In this document: positions 17,701 through 27,500 of the stretch, in pieces
Position numbering within the stretch: the first letter of the stretch is position 1
How the letters are laid out: every line of letters begins with the position of its first letter
Origin: DASWNP01 sp035537095
Lineage (GTDB): Bacteria; Acidobacteriota; Blastocatellia; Pyrinomonadales; Pyrinomonadaceae
Reading direction: 5' to 3'
NCBI GenBank assembly: GCA_035537095.1
Contig: DATLMV010000044.1
Coordinates: forward strand, 1 to 64,000
Length of the DNA stretch: 64,000 nucleotides
Translations under genes and position numbers: made by a program
The notes under the pieces: generated by a model
The model's database searches: none
What the model was told of the DNA's origin: nothing
Seen by the model: only the letters and a program-made list of their open reading frames with translations

Positions 17701-19827
17701 GGTCTCGACCGTGGCGGCGGAGAGTTCTTTCTCCTTCATGTCGTAGCCCGGATACTCCTGCCCGAAGTCGTCCTTGCGCGCCACCTTCTCCCAGCGACGT
17801 TCGACGAACGTCAGCTTAACGCGCGTCTGCACGGGCCTGCCTTCGCGGTCGCCCGCGCGGACGAGAATCTTCGCCGTGTCGTTCTGGTAATAGACGAAGC
17901 GTTCAGGCTGCGCGGTTGCGACGGTGTTCGCGCGCACGCCGATGAAGCTCGCGCTGCCGTCCATCGTGCGGCGCGCGGCGTCCGTCACCTGCACGTCTAT
18001 GCGATAGGTCGAATCGTACAACTCTTTGGCGTCGGGCGGCGCAACGTTGAACGGGATTTCGAGGCGGCCCTGCGCGTCGAGTTTGCCTTCGCCCTCCTGC
18101 ACCAACTGGTCGCCGTAGCCGTAACCGCCCTCGCCGCCCTCGCCTTCCTCCGCCGAGGGGTCTTCGCCGAACTCGTCGGCCAACTCCTCGTCCTCGCCCT
18201 CGCCGCGCCACCAGCCGTAGTAACGCGAACGATAGACGTAATACTTCACGCCCGCGCGCGTGACCGGCGCGCCGAAGAAATACTTGGCCGAGACGGTGAA
18301 CTTCGTCGTCTCGCCCGCGTTGACGTAGCGTTGCGGGACGCCGACGCTCACCTTGTATTCGGGTTTCTTATACTCCTGCACGTCGAAATATCCGGTCGCC
18401 GTCGTCTCGCCGACTTGCGCCGTGATGTTGTATGTGCCGAGCGCGGCTTCTTCCGGCAGATCGAGTTCGCCGCCGAACGTGCCGCGCGAAGAGAGCTTCA
18501 ACTCCTGCTCGAAGAGGCGTCCGCTGTTCGGGTCGTCAACCGTCACGCTGATTGTCTTGCCCGGCAGCAGGCGGTAGCCGTTCTCCGTCAGGCGGCGCAG
18601 GATGCCTTTGAAATAGACCTTCTGTTCGGGACGATAGACGGGGCGGTCGGTGTAGATATAACTGGTCAGCGTCTCGTCGCTCCCGCCTTCGCCTTCGCCC
18701 TCCTCCGCAAACTCGCCCTCGCCTTCGCCCCCGCTGAAATAGAACGAGTCGAGATCGGAGACGGCGAAGTTCTCGCCCTCGCTCGCCAGCACGAGATAGG
18801 AATCGTTGACCGGCTCGCTCGATTCTTCCGCTGCCTCCGCGCCCTCTTCGCCCGCGCCCGCTTCCGCGTCGCCCGCCGCCGCTTCCGCCTGCTTCGCATC
18901 GAGAGCGGCGGCCTTCTTCTTGTCCAGCGTGATTCTCAACAAGCCCTGCTTGTCCGTGACGCCGCCCTGCAAGCTCTCCGCGCCGCGCACGATTTCGACG
19001 CGCACGCCGCCGCGCGGCTGGCCCGTTCGTCTCTCGACCGCATAGACGAGCATCTGCCCGTCGCGCGAGGTCTTCTGAATCGTCGTCAGGTCGGTGACGA
19101 TGGTGACGCCGTAGGCGCGCAGGTCGCCGTTGACCGCTTCGACCAGATAGACGCCCGCCTCGCGTTTGCCGAGCGAGATCATCCGGCGGTCGTACACGTC
19201 TTCGAGCGGCGGCAACTTCTCGCGCCAACTGCTCACCATCTGATCGGGATTCAACAAAGGCACGCGCGCATAGTCGGCGACGTTCAACGGCGTGCGGTTG
19301 CTCTCCGCGACGGCGTCTTCGTCGGGGCGGCGAAACTTCTGGTTAAAACCCTTGCGCGATTGATTCTGAAGTTGCGAGCGGACGTAGGTTTTAATCGCGC
19401 CGTAGACGGAATTTTTGAAGGCGCGGAGTTTCTCCAAAAACGTCGGCTGGCGTTTGATCATCTTGGCGACTTCCGCCGCCTCTTCGTCTTCGCCGACCTG
19501 ATGCGGGTTGTCGAGTTGCTTGAAAAACTTCAACGGGTCTTTGACCTTATAGACGCGGAAGTCGAGTTGTTCGACGCCGCGATAATTCACCCAGACGCGC
19601 GCGCGGTCGGTCGTCCCGTACGTGCGATTGGTGACGAGCGAGAAGAAGGGCTTGGCGTTCTCGGCGGGCGGGTGGCGTTCGGCCTGCGGGTACTCGGAGA
19701 GCGTGTCGGGCGCGCTCTGCAAGGCGAAGCGGTTCTGCGTCCGCACGCGCAACACGGAGAAACCGAGCGCCAGAAGAATCACGCCCGCATAACAGGCGAC
19801 GGTCAGGAGAACGTTTCGACGATTCAT
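14791..19827 (-). CDS. Alpha-2-macroglobulin family protein with thioester motif
   Basis: The protein has 1678 residues, the usual size for a bacterial alpha-2-macroglobulin (protease-trapping, envelope-located). An N-terminal uncleaved-looking membrane segment (NVLLTVACYAGVILLALGF) anchors it. Beta-sandwich macroglobulin domains follow, with the family landmark YTDRPVYRPEQKVYFKG. The thioester-type motif YGCTEQTMSQ lies near residue 1190, and the helical thioester domain after it has GGWGWWKNDATDPFMSAYV. Three acidic Glu/Gly-rich inserts are odd: around residues 315-340, 365-385 and 535-570. A DUF1175 gene lies upstream and cell-wall enzymes lie downstream, the same company kept by E. coli YfaS (with YfaT) and by YfhM (with PbpC). 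The start follows GAGG. Target proteases are unknown. Confidence 0.92.
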   Translation of the reverse strand: MNRRNVLLTVACYAGVILLALGFSVLRVRTQNRFALQSAPDTLSEYPQAERHPPAENAKPFFSLVTNRTYGTTDRARVWVNYRGVEQLDFRVYKVKDPLKFFKQLDNPHQVGEDEEAAEVAKMIKRQPTFLEKLRAFKNSVYGAIKTYVRSQLQNQSRKGFNQKFRRPDEDAVAESNRTPLNVADYARVPLLNPDQMVSSWREKLPPLEDVYDRRMISLGKREAGVYLVEAVNGDLRAYGVTIVTDLTTIQKTSRDGQMLVYAVERRTGQPRGGVRVEIVRGAESLQGGVTDKQGLLRITLDKKKAAALDAKQAEAAAGDAEAGAGEEGAEAAEESSEPVNDSYLVLASEGENFAVSDLDSFYFSGGEGEGEFAEEGEGEGGSDETLTSYIYTDRPVYRPEQKVYFKGILRRLTENGYRLLPGKTISVTVDDPNSGRLFEQELKLSSRGTFGGELDLPEEAALGTYNITAQVGETTATGYFDVQEYKKPEYKVSVGVPQRYVNAGETTKFTVSAKYFFGAPVTRAGVKYYVYRSRYYGWWRGEGEDEELADEFGEDPSAEEGEGGEGGYGYGDQLVQEGEGKLDAQGRLEIPFNVAPPDAKELYDSTYRIDVQVTDAARRTMDGSASFIGVRANTVATAQPERFVYYQNDTAKILVRAGDREGRPVQTRVKLTFVERRWEKVARKDDFGQEYPGYDMKEKELSAATVETNAQGEASYDYRVQIPGSVHIKTTVEERGKQVTSEGGSIWVADRENQWTDLSYQGEETIKLVPDKKSYRVGETAHVLALLPTDKAHLLVTTELMNVLTVRQVESVGRTVVIDVPIEARYAPNVFLNVTYVRNSDMYTQDQMLVVPARDKLLNLQIIPDKKEYKPRDPASYTILARNMDGSPAAGAEVSLGVVDESIYSIAGESVTDIRRHFYGRRYNEVTTSFSVNYTFTGYAGKKPMQLAANRRAFQLADFKNDAEFVNPKIRKIFKDTAFWQSNVVTGADGKASVKVDLPDNLTTWRATARAVTADTRVGVAVEKVLARKDVILRLAMPRFLTEGDTVTLSGIVHNYLKQDKTTKITIDVGGGARLLDPPAQTVQIPSQGEHRVNWRVAAPHTGELTILAKALTDTESDAVEMGLEVVPRGLRRVHAESVAVSENDAEQSYTFKLPANAEQYSRRLRIEVAPSIAGTLFGALDYLTGYPYGCTEQTMSQFLPTVIVAQTLKEVQSASIKDSNNIERKVRRGLRRLYGFQHEDGGWGWWKNDATDPFMSAYVVDGLTLARRAGYEVDEARLERGREKLRAMIDSGKTDEGADIDLETRAYMIYALATSGAGEARYTDDLFNKRGNLQPYGRSLLALALSTLGDAKRAQVVAAEIERTVSSDARGAHWPSNRKTHYGTTESNEVEATALSLKALARISPQSALMPQAARWLVLSRKHGNYWYSTKDTAFAIFGLTDYLKASSELSPDYSLEVYLNGEQVLAKQMTAADATSAPSIVIQRKGTEVGGASEIRIVKHGAGLLYLSTTLTHYTNEEQVAAQGSPQLRVTREYLRLRVVEDDKGTPTWKTEPLSGELRSGDTIVSRLKVEGQQASYLLIEDPIPAGCEQVAEVSGISLDYDASGWSDWYSAREFRDQKAAFFVNHFDGNAVFQYAMRVQVPGEFRIAPARVEQMYQPTVQANTAGGALTILDNK

Positions 19828-19843
19828 AACGAAGCCTCAAAGC

Positions 19844-19942
19844 AGATGTTAGATGTTAGATGTTGGAAGAAGCAGGAAGATGGAAGACTCTCCTTCCGCT
19901 TTTCGCCTCTTTCTAACATCTGACATCTAACATCCGACATCT
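19844..19942. repeat. Heptamer hairpin between DUF1175 and alpha-2-macroglobulin genes
   Basis: The left arm has three exact AGATGTT units (19844-19864). The right arm has AACATCT, GACATCT, AACATCC and GACATCT (19915-19942), in 7-bp phase. The 50-nt loop is purine-rich. It lies in the 120-bp gap between two co-directional genes that should be co-transcribed, so it may modulate the downstream mRNA rather than end it. Confidence 0.8.
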
Positions 19943-19947
19943 GTTGT

Positions 19948-20787
19948 TCATTCGAGCATCTTGAGCCGGTAGAATCCGAGAAAGTTGCGGTTGCGCTCAA
20001 GGGGACGCCAGCGACGGTCGGGATGTTGGTCGAGCACGGCGAGGCGAACTTTTTTGATCGTGCCTGCGCCATCGGCCACCGTGCCCGTGTGATAGACCAC
20101 CCAATCGTCGGCCCCTTCGTTTTGTGCGCGCGCCGCGCCGAGATAAATCATGACGTGGAAGGGATACTTCTGCGCCCACGGTTGATAGAAAAAGAGCAGG
20201 TCGCCCGCCTCGGCCTGCCTGCGGTCGCGGCTGACGAAGGTCGAGTTGAACTCCTTGAGCGTGCGCGCGTCGGCGAAGTCGGAGAAGGTGGCATCGCGCA
20301 GGTCTGTCTCACGAAACGCGCCGGAGCGCGTGCGGAAGAGTTTTTCGCCGACGGGGCTGCGTTCGAGATTGTATGCGCGCACGTCGGGCGCGAACTGCTC
20401 GTAGCCCGCGCCCATCTTCTGAAACCAGCGGCGGTCGTGCGGGCGCAGAGCCTCGCGCCAAGCGAAGCGCACGAGTCCCGCACAGTCTCGCTGCTCCGCG
20501 TTCCATGATTCGCTCTGCTGGTAGAACTGCATCTCGGCGATGCTCACGAACCAGCGACGGAAACTTTCGCGGTCGCCGTGCGTGTGCAACTCGATGCGGT
20601 CGGGGAGCCCGTCGGCGTCCGCGTCGTTCCAGACGTGCGCGTCGCGTGTCGTTGTAGTGGATGGCGGCTGAGAGGGCGCGCGTCCGGCGTGCGCTTCGAG
20701 CGGCGCGGGGCGCAGGCAAGCCCCGGCAAGCGTGCAGGCGAGCACGAGGAGCAGCAGACGGATTGTGAGACGGACACGGGGGAACAT
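19948..20787 (-). CDS. DUF1175 (YfaT-like) secreted protein
   Basis: The protein has 279 residues from the ATG at 20787. The signal sequence MFPRVRLTIRLLLLVLACTLAGAC may be lipoprotein-type, though the residue at -3 is Ala rather than the usual Leu/Val. The rest matches DUF1175: a DADGLPDRIEL stretch, RDCAGLVRFAWREAL, GDLLFFYQPW and PFHVMIYLG. CAGLVRFA plus a later HVMIY look like an NlpC/P60-type Cys-His arrangement, suggesting cysteine hydrolase chemistry on peptidoglycan or protein, by resemblance only. In E. coli the same family (YfaT) sits beside the alpha-2-macroglobulin YfaS, matching the order here. The open frame extends further upstream, but the signal sequence supports this start. 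Confidence 0.8.
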   Translation of the reverse strand: MFPRVRLTIRLLLLVLACTLAGACLRPAPLEAHAGRAPSQPPSTTTTRDAHVWNDADADGLPDRIELHTHGDRESFRRWFVSIAEMQFYQQSESWNAEQRDCAGLVRFAWREALRPHDRRWFQKMGAGYEQFAPDVRAYNLERSPVGEKLFRTRSGAFRETDLRDATFSDFADARTLKEFNSTFVSRDRRQAEAGDLLFFYQPWAQKYPFHVMIYLGAARAQNEGADDWVVYHTGTVADGAGTIKKVRLAVLDQHPDRRWRPLERNRNFLGFYRLKMLE

Positions 20788-21568
20788 CTGTGTAGACGAA
20801 CTACCGGAACCTCCTGCTATCGCTCGCAAGCGCGACCCGACGAGCCTTCGATCTCCCTTTGATGCGCGGCGAGAAAACTTTGGCCGCGAGACGTGCGCGA
20901 TGCGCCTTTGCGGGCGCTCCGGTGCAGCGGTTTGTGTGCGTGCTAAAACTAACACGAGCGTCAAGAGTTGTCTCCAAAATTTTTATGCGCCCGAACGTGA
21001 CGCAGCAGCAATCAACAAAAGTCTGCCCTTTATCTTTTGCCTTTTGCCTTTGCCTTTTCTCTTTCGCGGCGGGCAACGGTGCGGCACACGCGGGAGATTA
21101 TCGCCCGCTTTCGACGCGCGCGCGAGACTGAGGCTGACATAGCGAGTAGCATGCCGCAACGCGCCGCGCCTGTGGCTATCCACATTGACGGCGCGGCGCG
21201 TTATCGAGCACGGACTCCTGCGGGTGTGTGCCGCGCATCCGCGTTCTCAAAACAGGCTCTGTCCTGAGGATTACGCTCGCGCCGTTTTTGTGACGGCGAA
21301 GTTCGGGCTGCAAGCTTTCGTCTCTCCGGCGTTCTTCAAGCGTGTGTGATTTAATGCGCCCGCACGCGCGTGCGCTTTGTCTAAAGGAAATATCCGTCAC
21401 GCACGCGCACGGGGCGGCGTTAAGTTAAGTTTAGGCAGCGCGGTCAACCTTCCGGCGGCGCGGCGTCATCAGAGTCGAAACGGTTGCGTGCGGCGGGCGT
21501 CCGCTCCGGCGGTCGTCGCCGTCTTCCGTGAAGCCTTCCGAGATCGAAAGAGACTGTTCCTCAATTCT
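20788..21568. other. Divergent promoter region between the two alpha-2-macroglobulin units
   Basis: This 781-bp gap lies between the start of the DUF1175 gene (minus) and the start of the second alpha-2-macroglobulin (plus). I find no credible gene in it. It contains a pyrimidine heptamer run at 21028-21067. The frame of the plus-strand gene is open back to 21377, but that extension lacks a signal sequence and conserved content. Confidence 0.55.
21028..21067. repeat. Pyrimidine-rich 6-7-bp unit array
   Basis: The sequence reads as units CTTTATC, TTTTGC, CTTTTGC, CTTTGC, CTTTTCT and CTTTCGC. The phase slips to six in places. No complementary arm is evident within 100 bp. The same CTTTTGC unit is found upstream of rtcA and at 62444-62471. 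Confidence 0.65.
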
Positions 21569-24500
21569 ATGAAACCACTTAAAGCGTCCATCCTGCCGCT
21601 CATTCTTCTGCTGCTCGCGCCCCTCGCGCTCGCAGCCGCGCAACAGGGCGAGTACGAAAAACTCAAGACCGAAGCCGAGCGTTTCTACGCCGAATCCTCG
21701 TATGCGCGCGCGCGCGAGTTGTACGAGCGCGCCGACGCTCTGGAAATTCCGGCGGACGATGCGCGATGGGTTGATTTTCGTCTCGCCGATACGCTCTGGC
21801 GCGCGCAGGCCGCGACCGAAACCGCCGACACGACCAAGCACGAACGCGCGCGTGCGGAACTCGAAGAGTTGATTCGCGAGAGCGAGCGCGCGGGCAAGCG
21901 CGACCGGGTGTGGGCCGAGGCGCACGAGTCGCTCGGTGATTTCTGGTGGACGCGGCGCGAAGTGCGCGCGTGGGGCACGGCTTGGCCGCACTACAAGGAG
22001 GCGTTGGAGTGGTGGGCCGGGGCGCGCGACATCGAAGCGGCGCGCACGCGTTATCTCAAGATCGTCTGGACGGTCGCCCGCCCGCCCCGCGTCGAGGATT
22101 ATTACTACTACGGCTACCACGGCAACACCCTGCCGATGGATGTCCTTGAGAACGCGCTCAAGATCACGCGCAGCCGCGAAGACCAAGCGCACGCGCATTA
22201 TCTGCTGGCGATGACCTTGCGGCAGCAGGGCGACGGCGAGATGCGCGCGCGCGCCGAGGAGGAGTTTGAGGCCGCGCTCAAGACGGGCAAGGCGAGCGAG
22301 TGGTACGACGATGCGCTCCACTTCTACGCCGAGTGGTTGTCGAACTACGGTCGCGCGCGCGCGTCGGAGGATGGTCAATGGACGTTCGAGCCGGACTTCG
22401 TGAAGGCGGTCGCGTTGTATCGTCGCCTGCTCGCGGAGCACCGCAAGGGCGAGACGCGCTACTACGATACGGCGCAGCAGCAGGTAGAAAATCTGACGAA
22501 GCCGACGCTCAACGTCGGCGTCTCGAACGTCTTTCTGCCCGACTCCGAGATACAGTTTCATGTCAACTGGCGCAACGTCCGGCGCATCAACTTCGCGCTC
22601 TATCCGCTCAACCTTCCGCGCGACGTGCGTTTCGAGAGCAAGGACGCAGACCAATCTTGGATACAGGCCATCAGGCCGCCCGCCGGACAGCGCGTGCGCG
22701 CTTGGACGAAGGAGACGGGAGACAAAGGCGACCACACTCCGGCGCAGGAGTTGGCGCGCATCGAGGGCAAACTGCCCGTCGGCGCGTACCTTCTGGAAGC
22801 GACGACCGAGAGCGGCGTGCGCGCGCGTGAAGTGATTCTCGTGACGGATGCCGCGCTCGTCCTGAAGTCGTCGGGCAAGCGTGCGCTCGTCTATTTCTGC
22901 AACGCGCAGACGGGCGCGCCCATCGCGGAGGCGAGCGTCAAGGTCTGGCAGAGGATGTACCAGAACAGCGTGTGGGTCTGGTGGGAGAAGTCCGGCGTGA
23001 CGAACGCGGACGGCATCGCCGTCTTCGATTTACCGGAGAAAGAGCACGGTTCGGAGATGTTCGCCAGCGCGGAGCAGCAGGGCCGACAGGCGTTCAGCAA
23101 CGGCTACACTTCGTATCATCACACGGACGCTCAGGCGTGGCGCATCTACGCCTTCACGGATCGTCCCGCCTATCGCCCGCGCGAGACGATGCAATGGAAG
23201 TTCATCGCGCGCCGCTACGAGGCGGGCACGTATTCGACTCCGGCGCAGCAGACTGTCGAGTTTGAAATCGCCGACCCGCGCGGCACGAAGGTGCATGAAG
23301 GCAAGGCTGTCTTGAACACGTTCGGCAGCGCGTGGGGGACGCTCGAACTGACGGAGGCGATGCCGCTCGGCGAGTATCGCGTCACGTTCTGGAACGCCGG
23401 ACGCCAGCAGCACATCGGCGGCGCGACGCTCTTTCGTCTCGAAGAGTACAAGCTGCCGGAGTTCAAAGTTAAAATCAGCACGCCCGAAGTTGACGGCAAG
23501 CGCAAAGCGTTCCGGCTCGGCGAGCGCGTCGAAGTCAAACTCGAAGCCGCTTATTACTACGGCGGGCCGGTCGGCGGCGGCACGGTCGAAGTCCTCGTCT
23601 ATCAGAACCCCTTCTATCATTGGTGGCAACCGGAGCGCGACTACTCTTGGTACTACGACGACTCGGAGCGGATGCGCCGCTACTACGGCGGCGGCGGGCA
23701 GATTATCAAACGCGAGACGCTGAAGCTCGACGCCGAGGGCCGTGCGTCTCTGAACTTCGAGACGCCGCGCAGCGCGGGTCAGGATTTCGAGTATCGCATC
23801 GAGGCGCGCGTCACCGATGCGTCGCGGCGCGAGATCACCGCCAACGAGACGGTGCGCGTCACGCGCCAGCGTTACTACGTCTATCCGCGCGCCGAGCACA
23901 ATCTCTATCGCCCGCAGGATACGGTCAAACTCGACATCAAGGCGCTCGACGCCAACAATCAGCCGGTCGTCGCCGAAGGGCAGTTGAAGGTGACGCGCGA
24001 CTACTGGTACGAAATCTGGATTGACCCGCAGGGGCGCGAGGTCAAGGGCGAAGAACTGCGCCTCCTGCGCGCACGGCACGGCATGTTTCCGCCCGCGCCG
24101 AAGGCGGGCGCGCGCACGGGCTGGCGTCTCAAGTTTCGCGGCTACGAGTACGACGACATCCTGACGCAGACCGTCAAGACAGACGACGCGGGCGCAGCCG
24201 AGTTTCGTTTCAAGCCGGAGCGCGAGGGCTTCTACCGCCTCTCTTGGACGAGCCCCGACAAGGGCGCGCAAGCTATCCGCGCGGAGACGACCGTGTGGGT
24301 TGCCACCAACGCGACGACCGAGACGGGCTACCGTCAGGGCGGCGTCGAGATCATCGTAGACCGCGATACTTTCCGCGCGGGCGAGACGGCGCGCTTAATG
24401 TTGAGCGTCCCGACGAACGACCGCTACGTGCTGTTCAGCGTCGAGGGCGAAGACCTCTACAGCTATCGTCTCGTGCATCTGACGGGCACGGCGAAACTCA

Positions 24501-27500
24501 TCGAGTTGCCCGTCGAAGAACGACACGTCCCGAACATCTTCCTGCACGCCGCGCTCGTCAACGACAGCCAGATCTCCGTTGACACGAAGCAGGTCATCGT
24601 CCCTCCCGTCAGACAGTTTTTGAACGTCGAACTGAAGGCCGACCGCGAGCAGTACCAGCCGCGCGAAGAGGGCACGCTGACCGTCACGACGCGCGACGTT
24701 GACGGCAAGGCCATCGCGGCGGAGGTCGCGCTCGGTTTGATTGACGAGTCGGTCTTCTACATCCAGCGCGGCTACGCCGCCGACCCGCGCCAGTTCTACT
24801 ACGGCAACAAGCGCGCGCAGCACGTCCAGACGCAGAGCACGTTTCAGCAGCGAGCTTACGCGCGTTTCGTCGAGGGCGCGGAGAAGCAGTTGATTGACGA
24901 GCGCGTGCTGCGCGCCGCCGAAGATCAGGCGCGCGAGCAGGACACGCCCTTCTCGCGCCTGCAAATCCTTGCCGGACTGCAAAGCCCTTCAGCCAAGCCG
25001 AATATGGCGGGAGCGAAAGAGGAGATGCGCGCATACAAGTCGGCGCGCGAAGACGACGTTGTACGCGTTGACGAGATTACGAGTCTGCCCGTGAACGGGC
25101 GCGACTCCGCCAACTTTTCCATCCTCGCGCGCGCGGCGGATGCGCCGCCTCCGGCGAGTGCGTCGGTCGCGCCAGAGCCAGCCGTGCAGGTGCGGAGCGA
25201 TTTCCGCTCGACCGTCTTCTGGCAGCCCGACGTGACGACCGACGCCGAGGGCCGTGCGACCGTCAAGATCAAATATCCCGACTCGCTGACGGGCTGGCAG
25301 GCGACCGCGCGCGTCGCTTCGAGCGGGAACCAGTTCGGCGTCGCCAACACCTCGACGCGCACCAAGCAGCCGCTCATCGTGCGCCTCCAAGCCCCGCGCT
25401 TCTTCGTCGTCGGCGACAAAGTGACGGTCTCGGCGGTCGTCAACAACAACACGGACGCGGAGATGCGCGTCGCGCCAAAGCTCGCGGCGGAGGGCTTGAC
25501 GGTCGCCGGAATGCTCTTTGACGGCAAGGTGCGCGACGGCGCATCGCCGTCGCTCGCGGTCGCGCCGGGCGGCGAGACGCGCGTTGACTGGCTCGTCTCG
25601 GTGGAGCAAGCGGGCGAGGCGAAGTTGCGCGTCGAGGCGCGCGGCGCGAGCCACGCCGACGCGATGGAGCGCAGCTACAGCGTCTTCGAGCACGGGATGG
25701 AGAAGTTCGTCTCACAGTCCGGCAAGATGCGCGGCGCGGAGGTCGCCGTCAAACTGGACATCCCGCGCGAGCGTCGCGCCGAGACGACGACGCTCGCCGT
25801 GCAGGTCGCGCCCTCGATGGCCGTCACCATGCTCGACGCCCTGCCCTACCTGATTGACTTCCCCTACGGCTGCACCGAGCAGACGATGAGCCGTTTTCTC
25901 CCCGCCGTCATCACCGCCAAGACGCTCAAGGAGTTGGGACTCCCGCCCGAAGCCGTGGCGGGCAAAATCTTCGGCGGCATCGAACAGGAGCACGCCGCCG
26001 CGACCCATCCGGACGGCAAGCGAGACCTCCGTCGCCTCGACGAGATGACGAAACAGGGCCTCAGCCGTCTCTACGATTTTCAACACGCGGACGGCGGTTG
26101 GGGTTGGTGGAAGGAGGGCGAGAGCGACCACTTCATGTCGGCTTACGTCGTCTGGGGCATGACGCTCGCGCGCGATGCGGGCGTTGAAATCAGGCCCGAA
26201 GTTCTGGAACGCGCCGTCAGCTATCTCGATAAGGAGATTGTCGAAGCCGAGACGAGTCCCGACTTGCAGGCATGGATGCTGCACGCGCTCGCCGTTCATC
26301 ACGCTTCGTCGCGGCGCGCAGAGGTCGGAGAGTTTCAGCAGAAGGCTCTCGATAATCTCTGGACGAACCGCGACCGCTTGAACGCCTACACGCGCGCCCT
26401 CGTCGCCCTGAGCGCGCACTATTACGGTGCGCGCGAACGCGCGCTGGCGCTCGTCCGCAATCTCGAAAACGGCGTCAAGATTGACAACGCGCCCGACACT
26501 TCCGTCGTGCGAGAGGGCGCGCGGGACGCGAACGCCGCCGTCATCTCGACGGCGCATTGGGGCGAAGACGGCATCTACTATCGCTGGTCGGACGGCGGCG
26601 TCGAGGCGACATCCTTCGCCCTGCGCGCGCTCCTCGCCATTGACCCGCAGAACAAACTGATCGAGCCCGTCACCAACTGGCTCATCAAGAATCGTCGCGG
26701 CGCGCAATGGAGCAACACGCGCGACACGGCCATCGCCGTCCTCACGCTCAACGAATATCTCCGCACGAGCGGCGAACTGCGTCCCGATCTGTCGTATGAA
26801 GTGCTCGTCAACGGCCAGACCGTCACGACGCAAAAGCTGACGGCGGCGGATGCGCTCAACGCTCCGAGTCGTTTTCAAGTTGACCGCGCTCTCGTCCGCG
26901 ACGGCGCAAACGACATCCGCATCCGGCGCACGGGCGGCATGAGTCCCGTCTATTTCTCTGCCGAGGCGCAGTTCTTCAGTCTTGAAGAACCGATCAAGCA
27001 GGAGGGCAACGAAATCTTCGTCCGCCGTCAATATTACAAACTCGTTAGCCGCCCGACGCTGCTCAAAGGCACGGTCTATGACCGCGTGCCATTGGGCGAC
27101 GGCGAGACGGTCGAGAGCGGCCAGCGCGTCGAGGCCGTGATCACGATTGAGGTCAAGAACAACTACGAGTATCTCGTCTTTGAAGACCTCAAGCCCGCCG
27201 GTCTCGAAGCCGTCCAGATTCGCAGCGGCGAACCACTCTACGCGCGCGAGCTAAAGTCGGGCGCGGTCGAGCGCAAGTTCACAGGCGCGAACGCCACGAC
27301 GACGACAGCCAATACGACAGCCAACACCGAGACGCGCGCCGCTCCCGTGCGCGGCGGGAAACGCATCGCGCCGACCAACGCCGCCGACGACAACTACACG
27401 AGCCGCACGCGCTGGATTTATCAAGAACTGCGCGACCGCAAAGTCGCGCTCTTTCTCGACCGCCTGCCCGAAGGCGTCTGGGAGATTCGCTACGACTTCC

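Noticed and set aside
16960..19923. Long open frame of 987 codons on the plus strand opposite the first alpha-2-macroglobulin
   Set aside because: Its protein is low-complexity, rich in Arg, Ala, Val and His, and has no family motif. The opposite strand encodes a well-conserved protein with all landmarks. High GC in third positions keeps antisense frames open.
21377..21568. N-terminal extension of the second alpha-2-macroglobulin
   Set aside because: The 64 extra residues are basic and unconserved, and a good signal peptide starts at 21569.
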